Assembly: GCA_015228895.1 (NCBI GenBank)
Contig: JADGCR010000013.1
Coordinates: 1 to 21,483, forward strand
Origin: Magnetococcales bacterium
Lineage (GTDB): Bacteria; Pseudomonadota; Magnetococcia; Magnetococcales; Magnetaquicoccaceae
DNA length: 21,483 nt
Direction: 5' to 3'
Shown here: positions 21,441 to 21,483 of the stretch, piece after piece
How positions within the stretch are numbered: the first letter of the stretch is position 1
Layout: each line of letters opens with the position of its first letter
Translations under genes and position numbers: made by a program
The notes under the pieces: generated by a model
Database searches by the model: none
What the model was told of the DNA's origin: nothing
What the model saw: the letters and a program-made list of their open reading frames with translations, nothing else

Positions 21441-21483
21441 GTTTCAGCAATCAAATAGCAATCAGTTGGAAAGAATCGGCCTC

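Overview
The window is about 21.5 kb of GC-rich bacterial chromosome. Genes are dense, Shine-Dalgarno sites are mostly clear, and ATGA stop/start overlaps are frequent. An outer-membrane TolC-type protein, a SPOR domain, a DUF423 membrane protein, a MobA enzyme, class I-like PPK2 kinases and a hybrid sensor kinase point to a Gram-negative bacterium, most likely Pseudomonadota. The mix of polyphosphate enzymes, a Gly/Tyr/Pro-rich exported repeat protein resembling sulfur-globule envelope proteins, and large signalling proteins would suit a sulfur-oxidising or magnetotactic lineage such as Magnetococcia. That placement is inference, not demonstrated.

Layout. (1) Positions 1-5240: a conserved-looking unknown protein behind a near-consensus promoter; a convergent Fe(II)/2-oxoglutarate dioxygenase; then, divergently, a 1015-residue fusion of an endonuclease Q-like PHP nuclease to a UvrD-type helicase, followed by an FKBP prolyl isomerase. 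A strong hairpin closes this unit. (2) 5294-9769: a secreted Gly/Tyr repeat protein (minus strand), mobA, a 1118-residue hybrid histidine kinase whose C-terminal Hpt-like domain has lost its histidine, and a 31-codon remnant of a receiver domain translationally coupled to it. (3) 9934-11493: a tail-anchored coiled-coil protein, a small protein with a very basic tail, and endonuclease IV (nfo), tightly packed and coupled. (4) 11508-14775: a bidirectional terminator, a minus-strand group (Nudix hydrolase, membrane-anchored alpha/beta hydrolase, PPK2 no. 1) and a divergent second PPK2. (5) 14830-18110: an 812-residue protein combining two H-x-H-Y-R repeats, a Pol-beta-type nucleotidyltransferase motif and an APH-like kinase domain, with an exported reprolysin-like zinc protease starting inside its stop codon. 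(6) 18195-21027: a small unknown protein, a DUF423 membrane protein, and a convergent TolC-family protein fused to a SPOR domain. (7) 21322-21440: tRNA-Thr(UGU) and its terminator.

How the genes may work together. Two themes recur. One is DNA repair of damaged bases: the EndoQ-helicase fusion would act on deaminated bases and Nfo on abasic sites. The other is phosphate and nucleotide chemistry: two PPK2 enzymes, a Nudix hydrolase, and the nucleotidyltransferase-kinase fusion just downstream of the second PPK2. The least familiar gene is the nucleotidyltransferase-kinase fusion, coupled to an exported metalloprotease. No CRISPR array, insertion sequence, integrase or prophage gene is visible.
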